Shown piece by piece: positions 24,470 to 37,062 of a stretch of DNA of 64,000 nt. The DNA lies in NCBI RefSeq assembly GCF_029227915.1, contig NC_079880.1, positions 24,864,501 to 24,928,500 of the forward strand. The letters run 5' to 3'. Position 1 is the first letter of the stretch; every line of letters begins with the position of its first letter. Made by a program: the position numbers and the translations under genes. Source of the DNA: Hydractinia symbiolongicarpus (lineage: Eukaryota > Cnidaria > Hydrozoa > Anthoathecata > Hydractiniidae). The notes under the pieces were generated by a model that saw nothing but the letters and a program-made list of their open reading frames with translations, ran no database searches and was not told where the DNA came from.

Positions 24470-26190
24470 CAGCTAAAGCAATTGCTCAGCCATTTTATTT
24501 GCAAAAAATTTTTTAAGGAAAATAATTAAAGGTGTAGCTACCTAGCTAAACTGCATTTAGCATAAGATTTATTGCTGAGAATATTGCGATATTTATAGCC
24601 AAACTGAATTTTTATACTCTCACTTTTTAGGTAAATATATGAGATAGATAAATGGCATACATAAAAATAAATATTGGGTTGGAGAAAAACCTCTTATACC
24701 AAACAAAATTAGTAAAAAGTAAGGCTGTTGGCTAGCTAACTAGCCTTTAAAATATTCGTTCCTAGCCAAAAATCCTAAAACTGGGGCGTTTAAGATCTGT
24801 ACGTAGCTAAAAAACGTAACAATATATTCATCTTCACATTTTAAAACATAAAAAAAACAAATATTACAAATATAAAAAGCTTATTAAGACAAAAAGGTGA
24901 AACAGACTTAGAAACAATATGTTTCTTCGTTGGCATGTCTAGGCCGCGAAAGTCTTGATTGGTTTTTCAAAGAATCAGGCGTTTTGATTGGTATACACGT
25001 GTGAGCGGTCAAAACAAAGTCAGTTAAACTGTCAGTAAAACCATCCTATTTGTTTTCTGTGGCTCCTGAGCGGAATCGGCGATTAAGGTCACGGGGGTAA
25101 ATTGTTATTAAAAATGGTGCATTTAAATAATGAATTCATTTTAATCACTTAATTTGTTTTTTAAATTAGAGGTAACATAGCTACTTGTCTTTTTTCGCTT
25201 TTGCGATGTTGTACTGAGCGAGACGTATTTTATCAGATGTTAGGAAACATATTGTCATAAACATGCATATTTGCTGGTGTTTGTCCGTAGCTTCATTAAA
25301 AGTTGTGACGTTTTATCATTTTATTTTATTATTATTTATCGCGACTTAAAAAAGTTTTAGCAACTGCGGATTGAGATTATCAGAAAATTTACAATTCTAC
25401 AACAATCTAAAATTTATTAATTTAGCGATTGGTTGCAAGGGTTTTTTTGGTGTGAATTAATTTTGGGGAATCAAAAAGTGGAATGTGGTACTACTTTTTT
25501 TGATAATCAAATTACAAAAACGCTGAAAAAATGAAATGTGCATCGTTTTCGTTCATCATTGACTGTTTTGACGAACAACATTACCCTCCAAATCACCTAC
25601 TCATATTCGATTCTAATTCTTGAACGATTTGTGATTTTTGTTGTGCATTAAACATTTATTTATTTTAGCGAATGGTCAAAATTTTAAATTTAGTGTGACT
25701 TGACTTTCGCGTATGTTGTCGAAATTCACCATTTTCACTAAATTTTCTCCGCAACAAAATTTTTCACCTTAAGGTACCTGATGCTAAGATGTGACATGGA
25801 AAAATTGTAATGAGGCAGAAGGGCTGACGTTGAAAGATAAAAAATCTCTGAGAATCTCGTTACATGACTGAGTTTTGATCTTCCTTTAAGAGAGAGTCTA
25901 CATGTTATAGACTTCAATCACATTGTCATATTAAAATTGTGTAGCGTTCAAGGCATATCACAAAATTTGTGGTTAAAATAGCAAATTTATTTTTAATAAT
26001 TGCTAAGTTAAAGGTGTGCTTAAAATTTGAGATTATAAGGTAAAACTGGCCATGTTATGTGACTAATTTTAGAAAGCTTCCAAGTTTCTGGATTATCTTG
26101 ACTGCTTAAGTAACGTAAAGGTTTTTACAGATTTATTCTGTAAAAATATTGAAATTATATATTTTCATGTATTGTATCCTTATAATCGGG
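24470..26190. other. Non-coding; possible promoter-like CCAAT cluster
   Basis: No gene is seen. Two inverted CCAAT boxes (ATTGG at 24958-24962 and 24987-24991) and a nearby CACGTG lie in a less AT-rich patch. This could be a promoter, but no adjacent gene was found. Confidence 0.25.
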
Positions 26191-26780
26191 AAAATGTAAT
26201 AACTCTTGTTAGAATTATCCTTTGAATTTAAAACTTACAACACAACTTTGTTTTATCAAGAAAAATTCCTGCATGTTTAGGACACGTGATTTATATCCGA
26301 TGTCGTAATTTTTTTGAGTTCTACCTGAAAATACGCAAAACCAAATTTTTCGGAATTTTATTTTGGAATTTTTTAGGCGAACTATGCAAAAACTGCAATA
26401 ATGTTAAATAACTTTTATTTGGCTTTCAGAATCCTTAAACAGAAGTAAGGTAATTGAATTGAGTAGATAGCGGTATTTTGATCAATTTCCCAAGCTTTCG
26501 ATGACGTCACAAAAAACTGCTAGGATAGGCAAAAATTTATTGTTACCATTTTGTTTGTTGTGGCGTACTCTATAAATATAACCATTTCTTAATGAATCAT
26601 CTAAGGAATCCTAATTTGGCAAATTATGTACCTTATTTTTTCCAACCCTCTTGAAAGCGCTTAATCTAATCACTTTACCCACAGCGCTAGCGGAGCAGTT
26701 TTTTTAATATATATCAAAGTAGTGGGGTCAGTCAATATTGGAACAGAAGTCCAAGAACTAAGTGGGCAAACATTTTAAGG
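26190..26780. repeat. Dispersed repeat related to both flanks of the Polinton
   Basis: AATAACTCTTGTTAGAATTA (about 26199) and the following 300 bp align with 36.66-36.99 kb in direct orientation and in part with 52.10-52.40 kb inverted. The later part (GATGACGTCACAAAAAA to CCATTTTGTTT) aligns with 51.78-51.85 kb. It may be a solo terminus or an independent repeat family. Confidence 0.55.
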
Positions 26781-27369
26781 GTCGCTTTGCCGACTCTGGA
26801 ATTTTTTTCAAGAATATTTTAGTTACCTAGCTGCTTTGTAGATTCTAGTTAATTTTGTGCTCTTTTTGGTTTACTCTAAAAAAAAAATGTGTCATGATAT
26901 TGAATAAATGTATATATTACTTTCTTAGTGCTAGCAATGTTTATAGAACCGTGTTTATCGATAAGCAGAAACTAAAGGGCGAAGACTAGTTAATCCCAAA
27001 ACCTTTAATTATATAAAACACTTTGAAAATTCTTGTGTGAAGAAAGAGACAAAATACTGCAGTGTCTGCAGTGCCTCTTGAGAAATATGATGTGAGCTTT
27101 TAATTGTATTGCTAACTTGAAGAAACAAGCCAGCATTTCATGGGTAGTATTGGTAAACGTTTTTAAAAAGGGCAGCACATTGTGACAAATATGTCCAGCA
27201 TGACAACCTATGTTTTTAATCAAAGCTAGAAATATTTTGCAGTCACTATCTTTTTATCGGATGACAAACTTTGAGTATTGATTGGGGAAAACTGATATTA
27301 TGAAAGCTTTAACTATAACAGATTATTGTAAATTATCATATGTTAATAAGCTGTTCAATATTGATCTAT

Positions 27370-27415
27370 ATTATAGGTCACCAATGTATTGATCTATTGA
27401 TTGGTGACCTATAAT
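27370..27415. other. Perfect 16-bp hairpin
   Basis: Arms 27370-27385 (ATTATAGGTCACCAAT) and 27400-27415 are exact complements around a 14-base loop. Confidence 0.65.
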
Positions 27416-30400
27416 GCCAGACCCTCTAACCCTTTATATATTGTGTCGTGGAATATGAGAATGTGCCAGGTTGAGATTAATCAAAGGTTGATCTAAAAAT
27501 AATGACAAGCTCATTTGGTCTTGAACTTTTTTAGCAAATGCACGACCTAATAACTTTTTCCCTTAAAAGTTCTAAATTATGGAACTCAGGAAGTACAGCT
27601 AATACGAAACTAATTTTTGGCGAATTCTTTAACATCCAAAACAACTTTTAAGTAAATAAACCTTTTCGCACTTAAGTTAACCAGCAGCTGTGTCCGCAGG
27701 CGTTCGCCCCTCCTTTAAAGAAAGCTAAAAACGCACTTGTGAGTCTTCACTCAATTCAGTTCTGTTTTGGTTCAAACTGAACTAAGCGGCGGCTAAAATG
27801 TGTGTGAATATATAACACTAAGATGTGTCTCTTGTCTGCTTTCAAAGAATGAAAACCAATTTTTAGCATAATTCTCAGTAATTTAATCTTCACCTTGCTT
27901 GAAGAAGTGTGAGAGCAATAGTGCTTCAGACAAAAAGGCATTTTACTTCTCAAAACACTGTCCTACCCCTTCCTTTCACGCATTAACAAAACCAAGTACC
28001 AGTAGCTTATATACTTGTGTCAATATCGGAAATATTCATTACGCCAGCACATACACATTTGTTGTTATTTCGTTGCATGTACATGTTTTAGATAAAGCTT
28101 GCTGCAAAATTTCTTTTCTACAAAATCTCAACCACATTTCCGCATGAAAGATTACCACTGAAATTCAATAGTAAGTACATATGCATGCAACTAATTACTA
28201 GGATTCTCCATTTCATTACATGCTTGCGGCAAAATAATTAATTGTGTGTGTTTTTTCAAAAACCTGATTTGTAATTCTTTAAATTTGTTTGGTTATCACC
28301 AAATTGCTTTCTGTTAGCCTTTAAGAGAGTTTTGATAGTAGGGTACATATTTTCATTTAGTACCAGTGAAAAAGTTGTCGAATGCAGGTGTTACTTCTGG
28401 CGGTGCTGGTGCTATTGTTACTGCACTATTCTTGCATTACAATTTTCTATACTGACTGCTGTCAATAAAGTTATATTCCATTTTTAAAGATAAATAGATT
28501 GTGCAGGTTGTGGTTAGGTAACCCATTTCTCTAAAATTTACAAACACCACGTTCTGTACTTGATTTCGCATTAATTTTTGGGAGGTTAATAACGTGAAGA
28601 AGAAAAAGGAATCTGAACAGTAGAGTGTTTTCTTTACTATGTTAGAATTACTTACGTTAGTTGTAATTTTCGTTTTTATGAGTGATAGCTACACTGTTTC
28701 AAATGATTTTGTAAGTGCACTTTTTCTTTGAATTATCATTTTGATAAAGTAAACCAAGTACATTGATGCTGTAATTATTACCTGTTTTTTTTTGAGTTAT
28801 AAACAGAAGTCGATAGATATCCTTATTGACAGAGGAATTATATTTTAAGAATAACATTGAAAAATAACAAATCAAGTTTAATCTAGATAGCAATTCTGCA
28901 GTGTCAGCATCAAAATGTTGTAGATCCGCTTGTTCAACCTGTCCTTATTAAATATCACTCAAATCTTGGATAAAATGCAAGAAGGATTCGACCAGGACTT
29001 ATTTAAGTTCCGAAGAGAATAAAAACAGATGCAGATAACATGACAAAACAAAAATTCATTGAGCAAAACTAAAAAATATTGAATGAAAGAAAACATATAT
29101 AATTTTAGTGAAAGTAAAAATGCTTTACTTTCTGAAGAATATTTAAACATGAAAGTTGTGTTTACTGGAGTTTGTTAAAAGGCAATTTGAAGTAGCACTG
29201 ATTAAAAAAAGTCTCCAAAGTTTTTTTTGACCAAAACACCTCGAAGTGGTTAAAGAAACATAATCCAAGTTATGAAAGCTGTTTCGTATCCATGGCTGTC
29301 ACAATAACCTGGTTAATGCGTGTACCTTTAGGGCCATTTGAGTTTCAACTTCATTGAAAATCAAAAATTGGAATTTTGGTAAAAATTCATTCAAATGTTT
29401 TTTTCTTGAAATTCCAAATTCGTAAACCAAAAATAAAAAAAAAAGAGAAAAAAAAATGAAAATCAAAAATCAAATCTTAATTTTTTTCTCCACTATTCTT
29501 TGTAACATATGATGTAATGAACCTACAGGTGCTCTTAAAACCAAGGAGAGGAGTGCAGGAGAGCAGAAGGTTGATTTATTAGGAGCGTTTCATAGGGAGC
29601 CGAGCAGATGCCAAATATTTGAAGTGTTTGAGATCAACTATTTACATTGTGCCTTAAATATATAAAAGAAATCTAAGAAAATTAACTACACCAATCAGGA
29701 ACGAAATTAATGTTCATACTTCAAGTCATCTTAATGGGATAGAAAATTTGTTGACACTTATCCTTCCACCATAAAACACATTAAGAACACATTAACTCCA
29801 TTATAGCACACATTAAAGGTGTTATTTTGGTATAATATTTTAAACTCCTGATTAACATGTAATGTAAGTATGATAAAGTTTGACCGAGCAAGATGGGTTT
29901 GACGTAAATCTCGTCCCAATGGATTCTTAGTTTCTTTGTATTAATTCTGTCCTAATCTATGAACCTAGGACTGGTTTGACGTTTAACTCCAGGAAACATA
30001 ATCATAGAACTTAAAATTTGAAAGCATTTTTTGATCTTTCTTCAGTTTTAAATTCAAAATAATTAATTCAGTATTATTTGAAAATCAAAATCATTTATGT
30101 GAAGTATTTTGTAATTGATAATCAAGTTAACAGTTGCGGTTATTAGTATATTATAGCTAGCGACCTGCCTAGATACATACATATACAAAGAAATAAGATA
30201 AAGATAGCTACCCCGAAATTAAAGTTGTTACAGATAGCTAGCTGTCAACTGGCCATTACTTTTGTTTTAATTTCATGATGTTATGTCGCCGCTACTTAGT
30301 GGTCATAACTCACGGTGATTCAATATGGGCGAGTCAATGGTACTATAGCCGCGGGTTAATCCAAGCCATGTGAGGAAAATTGGGAAGATAGCATACTATG

Positions 30401-32334
30401 GGGGCTGTTGGATGTTGCAGAGAGTTGTCTAGTAGGGTGGGGACCCTAAGTAGGTCTGCGTAGCTCAAAATAAGCATTAAATACTCTAGGACTCCCGATC
30501 TAACCCCTTCCTGGAAATAATAGATCGGGTAAATCCCTCGATATTAGCGAGGCTAGCCATATAAAATATGCACGTCTATCTATCTGTATACTGAATGGGA
30601 AGTATGCCATCGGATGTTGGGAAACATTTTTATATTATTTCATGAAAAGCGTGCATTTACTGTTGTTTCTACAATATGCTTATCTTTTTGCTTGCTTGTT
30701 TGTTCTCGTCCATTACCGACTTTCATACAACGCAGTCTGGGAACGAGTAAAGCGCTTGTAGGGAGAAATTTTTCATAATGTTAGCGCAACAAGAAGAAAA
30801 CAACAACAAAATTAACAGAAAATTTAACTTGAGGCTTACCCATGGAGGTATAAAAGAACTTTTATACCTCCCTGCTTTACTATTATAACACTAAAATAAA
30901 AGAAGAGTATTCTTTAATGGTTTATGGACTGTATTCTATCCAAAAGACACAAAATTTAAGGTTATTAAATGACTAAAGACTGGTGATTCTGTTTTAAGAT
31001 TAGCCTAGCTAAAAGTCAAGTGTCCAACGTGTTACCAGAAATAAATATTATTGTTGGTACCACATTGCTAATTTTTATTGTTCTAAAAGTATTGTCCCCA
31101 ATAGTTACTACCACTATATTTCAAAACAAAGCAAGTGCAATTAGCTAACTAGCTAGGTAAATAGCTGACAAAATGTGTGGTGAAAGGTGTAGTTTAAGCC
31201 ATTTAGCTTTAGTTAGACTGGCCATTGCGCAGGGGCAAGGAAAACATCACTGTGAATACTTTTCTAATATTATCATTATGTTAGCTGTTAGTTACATCTA
31301 CGTTAACCTTAAATTTACAAAAAAAAAAAATAAAATCCAACATCCACAAATTTCTACCACAAAGTTTTTAATTTTTTATCCACAATAAAGTTTTGTAGGG
31401 GCAACAATACTGATTTTTTTTCACTAAAATTACTAAATCTTCAGCCTCAGCAAACTGTTTTTGCAAAAATCTTCTTCAACATTTGACATATATAATCTTT
31501 TAGTTAATAATAAACACTTGATACAAACAAATTAATTCTTTCAAAAAACTCCAAAATTGCCAAAAAGGGGAATGGTGGGTCAAATTTTTCTGACAATAGG
31601 AAAAGGTTGGAAAGATATCAAAATTACATGCAAGTAAGAAAATGTTCTCTTTATACTTATTGACAAGAATTTATTTCAAATAAGTTGTAAACACATGCAA
31701 ACACATGACTAACTCCTAAAATTTGTTGTGAACTTGTAAACTAAAGAAAAAAAACCCAAAAAACTCATGAAAACTTCTTTCTGCAAAAATCTATCTTTTG
31801 AAGATTGCCTTCATCCTCAAAATCTTTCCCTCAAAAAAAAAGTTAGCCAGAAAAAGTTGAATTAAAAAAAATAAATTCAATTTTAAACCCAAGGAGATTA
31901 ACAATGAATCTGTTAGCGAAATTGGCATTAACATTTATCAATATATCTATATTCCAATATGTATATCAGTTCCTTATACATTGTCTTAACAGCACTCTTT
32001 AAGGAGCGCCAATAAATTAAAAAGTTATTTTCTAGCGTTTTATGATAAGTCAAAAAAAGATATCTTTACAATGAATCCAACTAATTATAAATCAGGTGAT
32101 AAAAAAATCAAAACATTGAAATTGACGTCCCACTCTTACAAAAAGAGTTCATTGTGTGATTAACTCGTAACCGTATTTTTTTCTTGCTTTTTAAATTTAT
32201 CCTCGTCCTAACGGACTCGGAAATTAAAAGCAAAAAAAAAATACTTGTTTGATTATTTCTTAATTAACAAACCACCCAAAACTTGCAGCGTTTTACGACA
32301 AAGAAGACATATATTTTACGGCAACATCAAAGAT

Positions 32335-32420
32335 TGTTTTTCGGCAACATCAAAGGAAAATGAACATATCCACTTTGCCTGTTACAGACACACAGACACA
32401 CTTAGCGTATTATTATATAG
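32335..32420. repeat. Repeat 3' tail: AACATCAAAGGAAAATGAAC to ATTATTATATAGA
   Basis: This shares the words AAAATGAACA, TTTGCCTGTTAC, ACAGACACAC and GTATTATTATATAGA with the ends of repeats at 22.7-22.8 and 35.31-35.39 kb. It is probably a truncated copy of the same family. Confidence 0.6.
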
Positions 32421-32641
32421 ATTGCACTCGTGAACGTGCGATTAAATATACTAATCACCTTAGCATACAAATTTATTTGCTTTGTTTTGAGTGACTACAA
32501 CTTAACTTGTGTTACGAAAAAGTTGTCGTTGTACCCGTTCTATAAAATTCACTTGATGCTTAAATCTTTCACGTAGCATCGTTGATTAGCAGCTTACGTT
32601 TTGTAATGACATCGAAAGTACCGAAAACAACGCTTTTATAT

Positions 32642-33008
32642 AATACACCTTTACGATAATTCAATTGTACATGCGTTCCTACGGCTCTCCATCGTTTTAC
32701 AATATCGGAAAAAAGGAGGTAAAAATCGTGTTTTTATGAGAGTTTGGTAGAGACTAAAGCGTTGTTTTCTCCAGTTTTTTAACTTCCGTCGTATCAATTT
32801 CTTTCAAATTTTCAGGAAACGTTAATAATAATAAAATACAACTGCTGTGTACTTTTCATTAAAAACAAAACGCGGCAAGAAAAGTTATCACGAAAAAACG
32901 TGTTTTCTCCTTAATAAACTCTTAAAGAAGTGTGATGTTTACCTCCTCCAATCGCAAAATAAGCTGCGATGGAGTGTTACTTTTCCAGAATTATCGTAAA
33001 GGTGTATT
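32642..33008. mobile_element. MITE-like inverted-repeat element upstream of the methyltransferase
   Basis: The exact 21-bp terminal inverted repeats lie at 32642-32662 (beginning AATACACCTTTACGATAATT) and 32988-33008. Weaker inner complementarity follows (GGAGGTAAA on both sides). The 367-bp element has no coding capacity and ends 144 bp before the methyltransferase ATG. Its outermost bases, TAATACACCTTT, match those of the element at 13551. Confidence 0.7.
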
Positions 33009-33152
33009 GTCAATCATTAATTGATGTTTTTAAATTTTTGTTATGATTTTTCAGACAGATAAGTCTCAATGATTTCAAAGTAGGTAGACAATCAATAAGA
33101 TGATAGTAACAACACGTTAAACATAACTTAGCTAAAACTTTATCTAACAAAG

Positions 33153-33920
33153 ATGGCGACACATAACGCTACAGATTACAAGAATCAAAGTCACCTTGGC
33201 CAAAAAGCAACGTTCTCCAGATTGGTATCAGGATTGGACATAAAACCAGGTTTCAGATGTCTTGACGTTGGTTGCGGACCTGGTAATTTTACTAAACTTT
33301 TAGTTGATCTTGTGGGAAAGAATGGATATATCCTTGGCATTGATCCTGATGAAGACAGGATTAGTCTTGCGAAAGAAACAAATTCTCATATCTCAAATTT
33401 GAATTTTTTGTGCATATCTGGTGGAAATTTGCCGGCTGATCTTCCAAAATTTGATGTTGTTTATTCAAGCGCCGTTCTGCATTGGATGACAGACGAAGAA
33501 AAGTGGAAAACATTTCAACGCATTTTCAGGTTGCTGAAACCTGGAGGTACATTCGCCTTTGTTACTGTTTTAGAATTACCCTATGCTTTTAAGGAGGTTT
33601 TTCGCTACGTCGAAGATAGGCGCACCGTTCCCCATTTTCTGTATACAGAACTCCCCAGCGTTTTAAAGTATAAACAAGAACTAACAGAGTGTGGATTCGA
33701 AGTTGTAAATATACAAGCTTTAGAGCACGCCTCTGTGTTTCAAACAACAGAGCAGTTTTTATCATGGCTACGCGCATCGATGCATACTGAAATTAACTTA
33801 GGTGAACTCTGTCAGAAACATCAGATTGACTTAAAATTTCAAAGCAACACAGATGGCGAATATGTTTTAAACTTTACTCGCATTTGGGCGTATGCTAAGA
33901 AACCAAACGCATTGTTCTGA
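33153..33920 (+). CDS. SAM-dependent class I methyltransferase, intronless
   Basis: This 255-residue protein has the Rossmann-fold methyltransferase motifs in order. Motif I is LDVGCGPGNF (residues 37-46). The acidic motif that binds the ribose is GIDPDEDRI (62-70). Motif II/IV is FDVVYSSAVLHWM (100-112). The post-motif loop is LLKPGGTF (127-134). This layout fits the Methyltransf_11/25 families that act on small molecules; the C-terminal half that would set the substrate is not diagnostic. The length matches a single-domain enzyme. The ATG at 33153 has a good context (AAAGATGG), and a poly(A) signal follows. The absence of introns, unlike the other two host genes, suggests a retrocopy or an acquired bacterial gene. 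No signal peptide is seen. Confidence 0.85.
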   Translation: MATHNATDYKNQSHLGQKATFSRLVSGLDIKPGFRCLDVGCGPGNFTKLLVDLVGKNGYILGIDPDEDRISLAKETNSHISNLNFLCISGGNLPADLPKFDVVYSSAVLHWMTDEEKWKTFQRIFRLLKPGGTFAFVTVLELPYAFKEVFRYVEDRRTVPHFLYTELPSVLKYKQELTECGFEVVNIQALEHASVFQTTEQFLSWLRASMHTEINLGELCQKHQIDLKFQSNTDGEYVLNFTRIWAYAKKPNALF

Positions 33921-34044
33921 AGATTTAGCATTTGCATCAATGGCAATCCTTATGTGAAATTATTGCTTGATGCTAAGAAATTAATGAAATTTTAAATTGT
34001 TTTGATAACTTATTTTTGTATGTAGGCCTGTTTACACTTGACTT

Positions 34045-34050
34045 AATAAA
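34045..34050 (+). terminator. AATAAA poly(A) signal for the methyltransferase
   Basis: AATAAA lies 125 bp after the stop codon, with a T-rich stretch following. Confidence 0.6.
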
Positions 34051-36150
34051 AGATGCTCGCAAAAAAATTTTTACTACCATAGTTGTTAATTTGTCTGTCT
34101 GAAAGTCATGCTACGGGCGGAGATTTTTTATATTTACACGAAATAACAAATGTGATATATTTTTAACGACTTGCGATTGCTGGCGCAGTAAATCGATCAC
34201 AAAAGGACCCGAGCTAGTCAACGACAGCCATTTAGAAAACTGTAGTATACCCTTGCACCTTTAAGTTTAAGGCCAAGTAACTTGAAAACGATTTTTAATT
34301 ATTAACATCATGAGTAACTAGGGACCACCTGTGGGAAAAATAGGAACAATTGTTGGTCAATCCACTCGGTTCAAAATACTCTTTGCAAATGTCACAGACA
34401 CACGGACAGATAGACAGGAGTAGAGAATTAATATATCTGAAAAGGATGCCTTTTTTAAAATTATTTCATAAGGATATCATCGCGATAGTAAACTAAATTA
34501 AGTCCAAATTTTAGTCGATTAGTTGCCATGGTTACTCGTTGCTAGGCAAAATATGACATTTCAACGCTCAACAACAAACCACACAATTCTGGAGCTTGAC
34601 TCATCTTCTAAGGACAAACGTCTTCCGACAAAAAGGCTAAAACAGGGCGAAGCTGGCAGTTTATCGGCAGAGTAACTAAAGGGCAGAAGTTTGATTTGGG
34701 AAGCGGGAGGTACCACCACTAGGCCGTACTAATACCTGCAGCGACAGAAGAAATTGTTAGGGTGTTTTGGTCTTAAGAAATCTTCATTCTCCTGGTTAAA
34801 CGGCAAAAAACGATTTTAAAGTTGTTTTTTTGGGAAATCTTTCCTTGCAGATCGATAAAAGGATTACGGCAGCACTATTTTGACCTGCAATGCACAAAAT
34901 ACCTAAGACCTTGATGATGAGTTCACTTCGGAGGGTGCATCGTTAAGACAGCTTTCTGACTGCGTGTGAAGCACCACATTTAATATTCAGGGTTGTCATA
35001 TATTGTCTTAGGAGGCTCCAGCGTATCATCTAGCAACTGCATGGCAACGGGCAAGAAAGCTGTCTAAAAATGCAAAAACGGTTGCTATGGGCGTTGCTAT
35101 GCATATATATTTGCGGTTGGTTGGAAATATAACCGAAGTTTTTCATAAGCACTACTTGCCACATATTCTAAGATGAATTTGCTGTCAGAAAACGGCCAAA
35201 ACATAATTATTGAAATTCGCTTATTTACTTCTATAGTAGCCACCTTAACCTAAATTAAAATATTGACGTTAAATTACTGTTATTGACATTTGAGACATAA
35301 TTTTTTCGGCAGCATGAAAGGAAAATGAACACATCCACTTTGCTTGTTACAGATACACACGCACACACAGTCTCTGTATTATTGTATAGAAGCTATGTAT
35401 TGTGATTGAGAAATTTTGGTACAACGTGTAACAAACTAAAGTTGAGAAGTTTTTGCTTACGATGACAGAAGAATCTGTGGCATAATTTCAGTTAAACTTT
35501 TACAATAAGAAGACTGATATTAAGTGTTAAATGTTAAGATAGCTCGTGATAACGTTTTTTTGCTTATTTTTTTTGAAAGGATTCTCATGTGATCTGATAG
35601 ATAAAAACAAAATAAAAATTCAAATATGGCGGCACAGCATACACACGTTTCAAAACCAGGTGAAGAAAGCTTTTAAGAAACTGTTAAAGGCGACACAACG
35701 GATGTTGTTGTTATTGGGACGAAACACTTGTTGTTTAATGGCCCTGTATTTGTTAGTCCTGAAACCCAACACATGTTTTTTTCCATTCATACTTACATTA
35801 CATTTATGGACACGATTTTGTAAAAGCGAGCTTAGATTCTAAGCTATGTATCAGAATAAAAAGGAAGGGAAAGTATGGAAATGTTTTCTGCATACAGGAA
35901 GTTTTTGCAGCCAAGTCAATCAATCATCAATGACAATAACTTGTGGTCCATTTCAGCTTGAGAAAGAAGATTTTCGCTTTCGCCTAGTTGATTCTGCCAG
36001 CATCATCCTAATATCTTTTGCCAAAGTTGGAGCGGATGAGTTTTGCTTCTTTTTCTTCCTTGAGCAGTCTCGACTTACTGTCAAAGCAATGTCGTTACAA
36101 AGTTAAATATACTTCCAAACTGGCTTCCTCATCTGGTTTAAATACAATTC
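34051..36150. other. Non-coding with repeat fragments
   Basis: No gene is seen. Near 34320 there is an inverted fragment of the 22-kb repeat (GTAACTAGGGACCACCTG), then a short ACAGACAC tail at about 34390. A further repeat tail of the AAAATGAACACATCCACTTT type lies at 35308-35391. Confidence 0.45.
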
Positions 36151-36151
36151 G

Positions 36152-36355
36152 TTAGCAAGTTCTAAAGAGCGCTCTGTTAACTTTAAATGGAGTATAGTCA
36201 AGTTATTTGAACATAAAGGAAAAGAAATTACTGAAAGTGGGTGGAGAGCCGCAGGCATGTTGGTTGCCTTAAAACTTGGCCTAGAAAAGTTGCCTTCGAT
36301 CGACTTCTTCGGTGATAATGCTCCAACGTTAAATGATGACTATCCTTGCCCTGTG
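36152..36355 (+). pseudogene. Short coding relic, possibly of a transposase
   Basis: The frame reads through ESGWRAAGMLVALKLG and LEKLPSIDFFGDNAP. That composition looks like real protein, with no matching start or end, and reminds me of C-terminal segments of transposase-derived invertebrate proteins. I cannot name the family. Confidence 0.3.
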
Positions 36356-36654
36356 AGATGCTACAGCGGGAGAAATTTTCGCTTTGATTGGCCCTGCCAT
36401 TTGAATTCAGAGTGGAGAGAATATATGAAGATACTTACGTTATATTTCGACATGATGGTAGTACTGAAAATAAATAGAAAACTGTGTCCCGCCCCCTCGC
36501 CCTTTTCTGTAGTCGCGAGCATTTTTTCACGCAAAAATGCACTTTTTTGTCCCGATCATATTTTTTGCGGGATTTACAGAAATTCACGAATGTTTTAGCC
36601 CTTAAAGTAACTAAAAGTTAGAATAAAACAAAAAAATTGAATCACCTAAAGCAA

Positions 36655-36995
36655 TTTAATAACTCCTGTTAGAATTATTCTTAGAACTTGAAACTAGCAA
36701 CACAACTTTGTTTTATTAAGAAGAATCATTGCGCATAATTTGAACACGTGGTTAATCTGATTTCCCGGTTTTGTCGGATTTTACCCGAAAATCGGAAAAA
36801 ATCGGATTTTCGTGCGATTTTTGGCACTTTTTTATGCGATCTAACTAAAAACCGGAAAATATGTTAAATAACTTTCATTTAGCTTTTAGAAACTTCAAAC
36901 GGAAGGCAAAAATTCGCTTTGGGACAAAAATAATTAAACTTTAAGCAGATAGGGGCATTCTTAACAAAATTCAAGCTTCAGAGGGAAATTCCCTT
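36655..36995 (+). repeat. Left flank repeat, candidate Polinton terminal repeat
   Basis: This aligns in direct orientation with 26.20-26.50 kb and inverted with 52.10-52.40 kb (shared words: TTAATCTGATT, CGGATTTTAC, CGAAAATCG, ATATGTTAAATAACTTT, CAAAAATTCG). It ends a few bases before the first short polymerase-side ORF at 37007. Confidence 0.5.
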
Positions 36996-37062
36996 ACTCA
37001 AAAAATATGACCGCACCAGAAAAATTGTTGATTGAAATCAGAAAATACATATAATAAAGAAG

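Larger units (their letters stand above)
26790..32640. other. Long non-coding stretch
   Basis: No gene is recognised. Seen here: a perfect 16-bp hairpin at 27370-27415, the second copy of the 19.6-kb repeat near 28886-28950, a less AT-rich patch at about 30340-30560 of unknown nature, and a repeat tail at 32335-32420. Confidence 0.4.
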
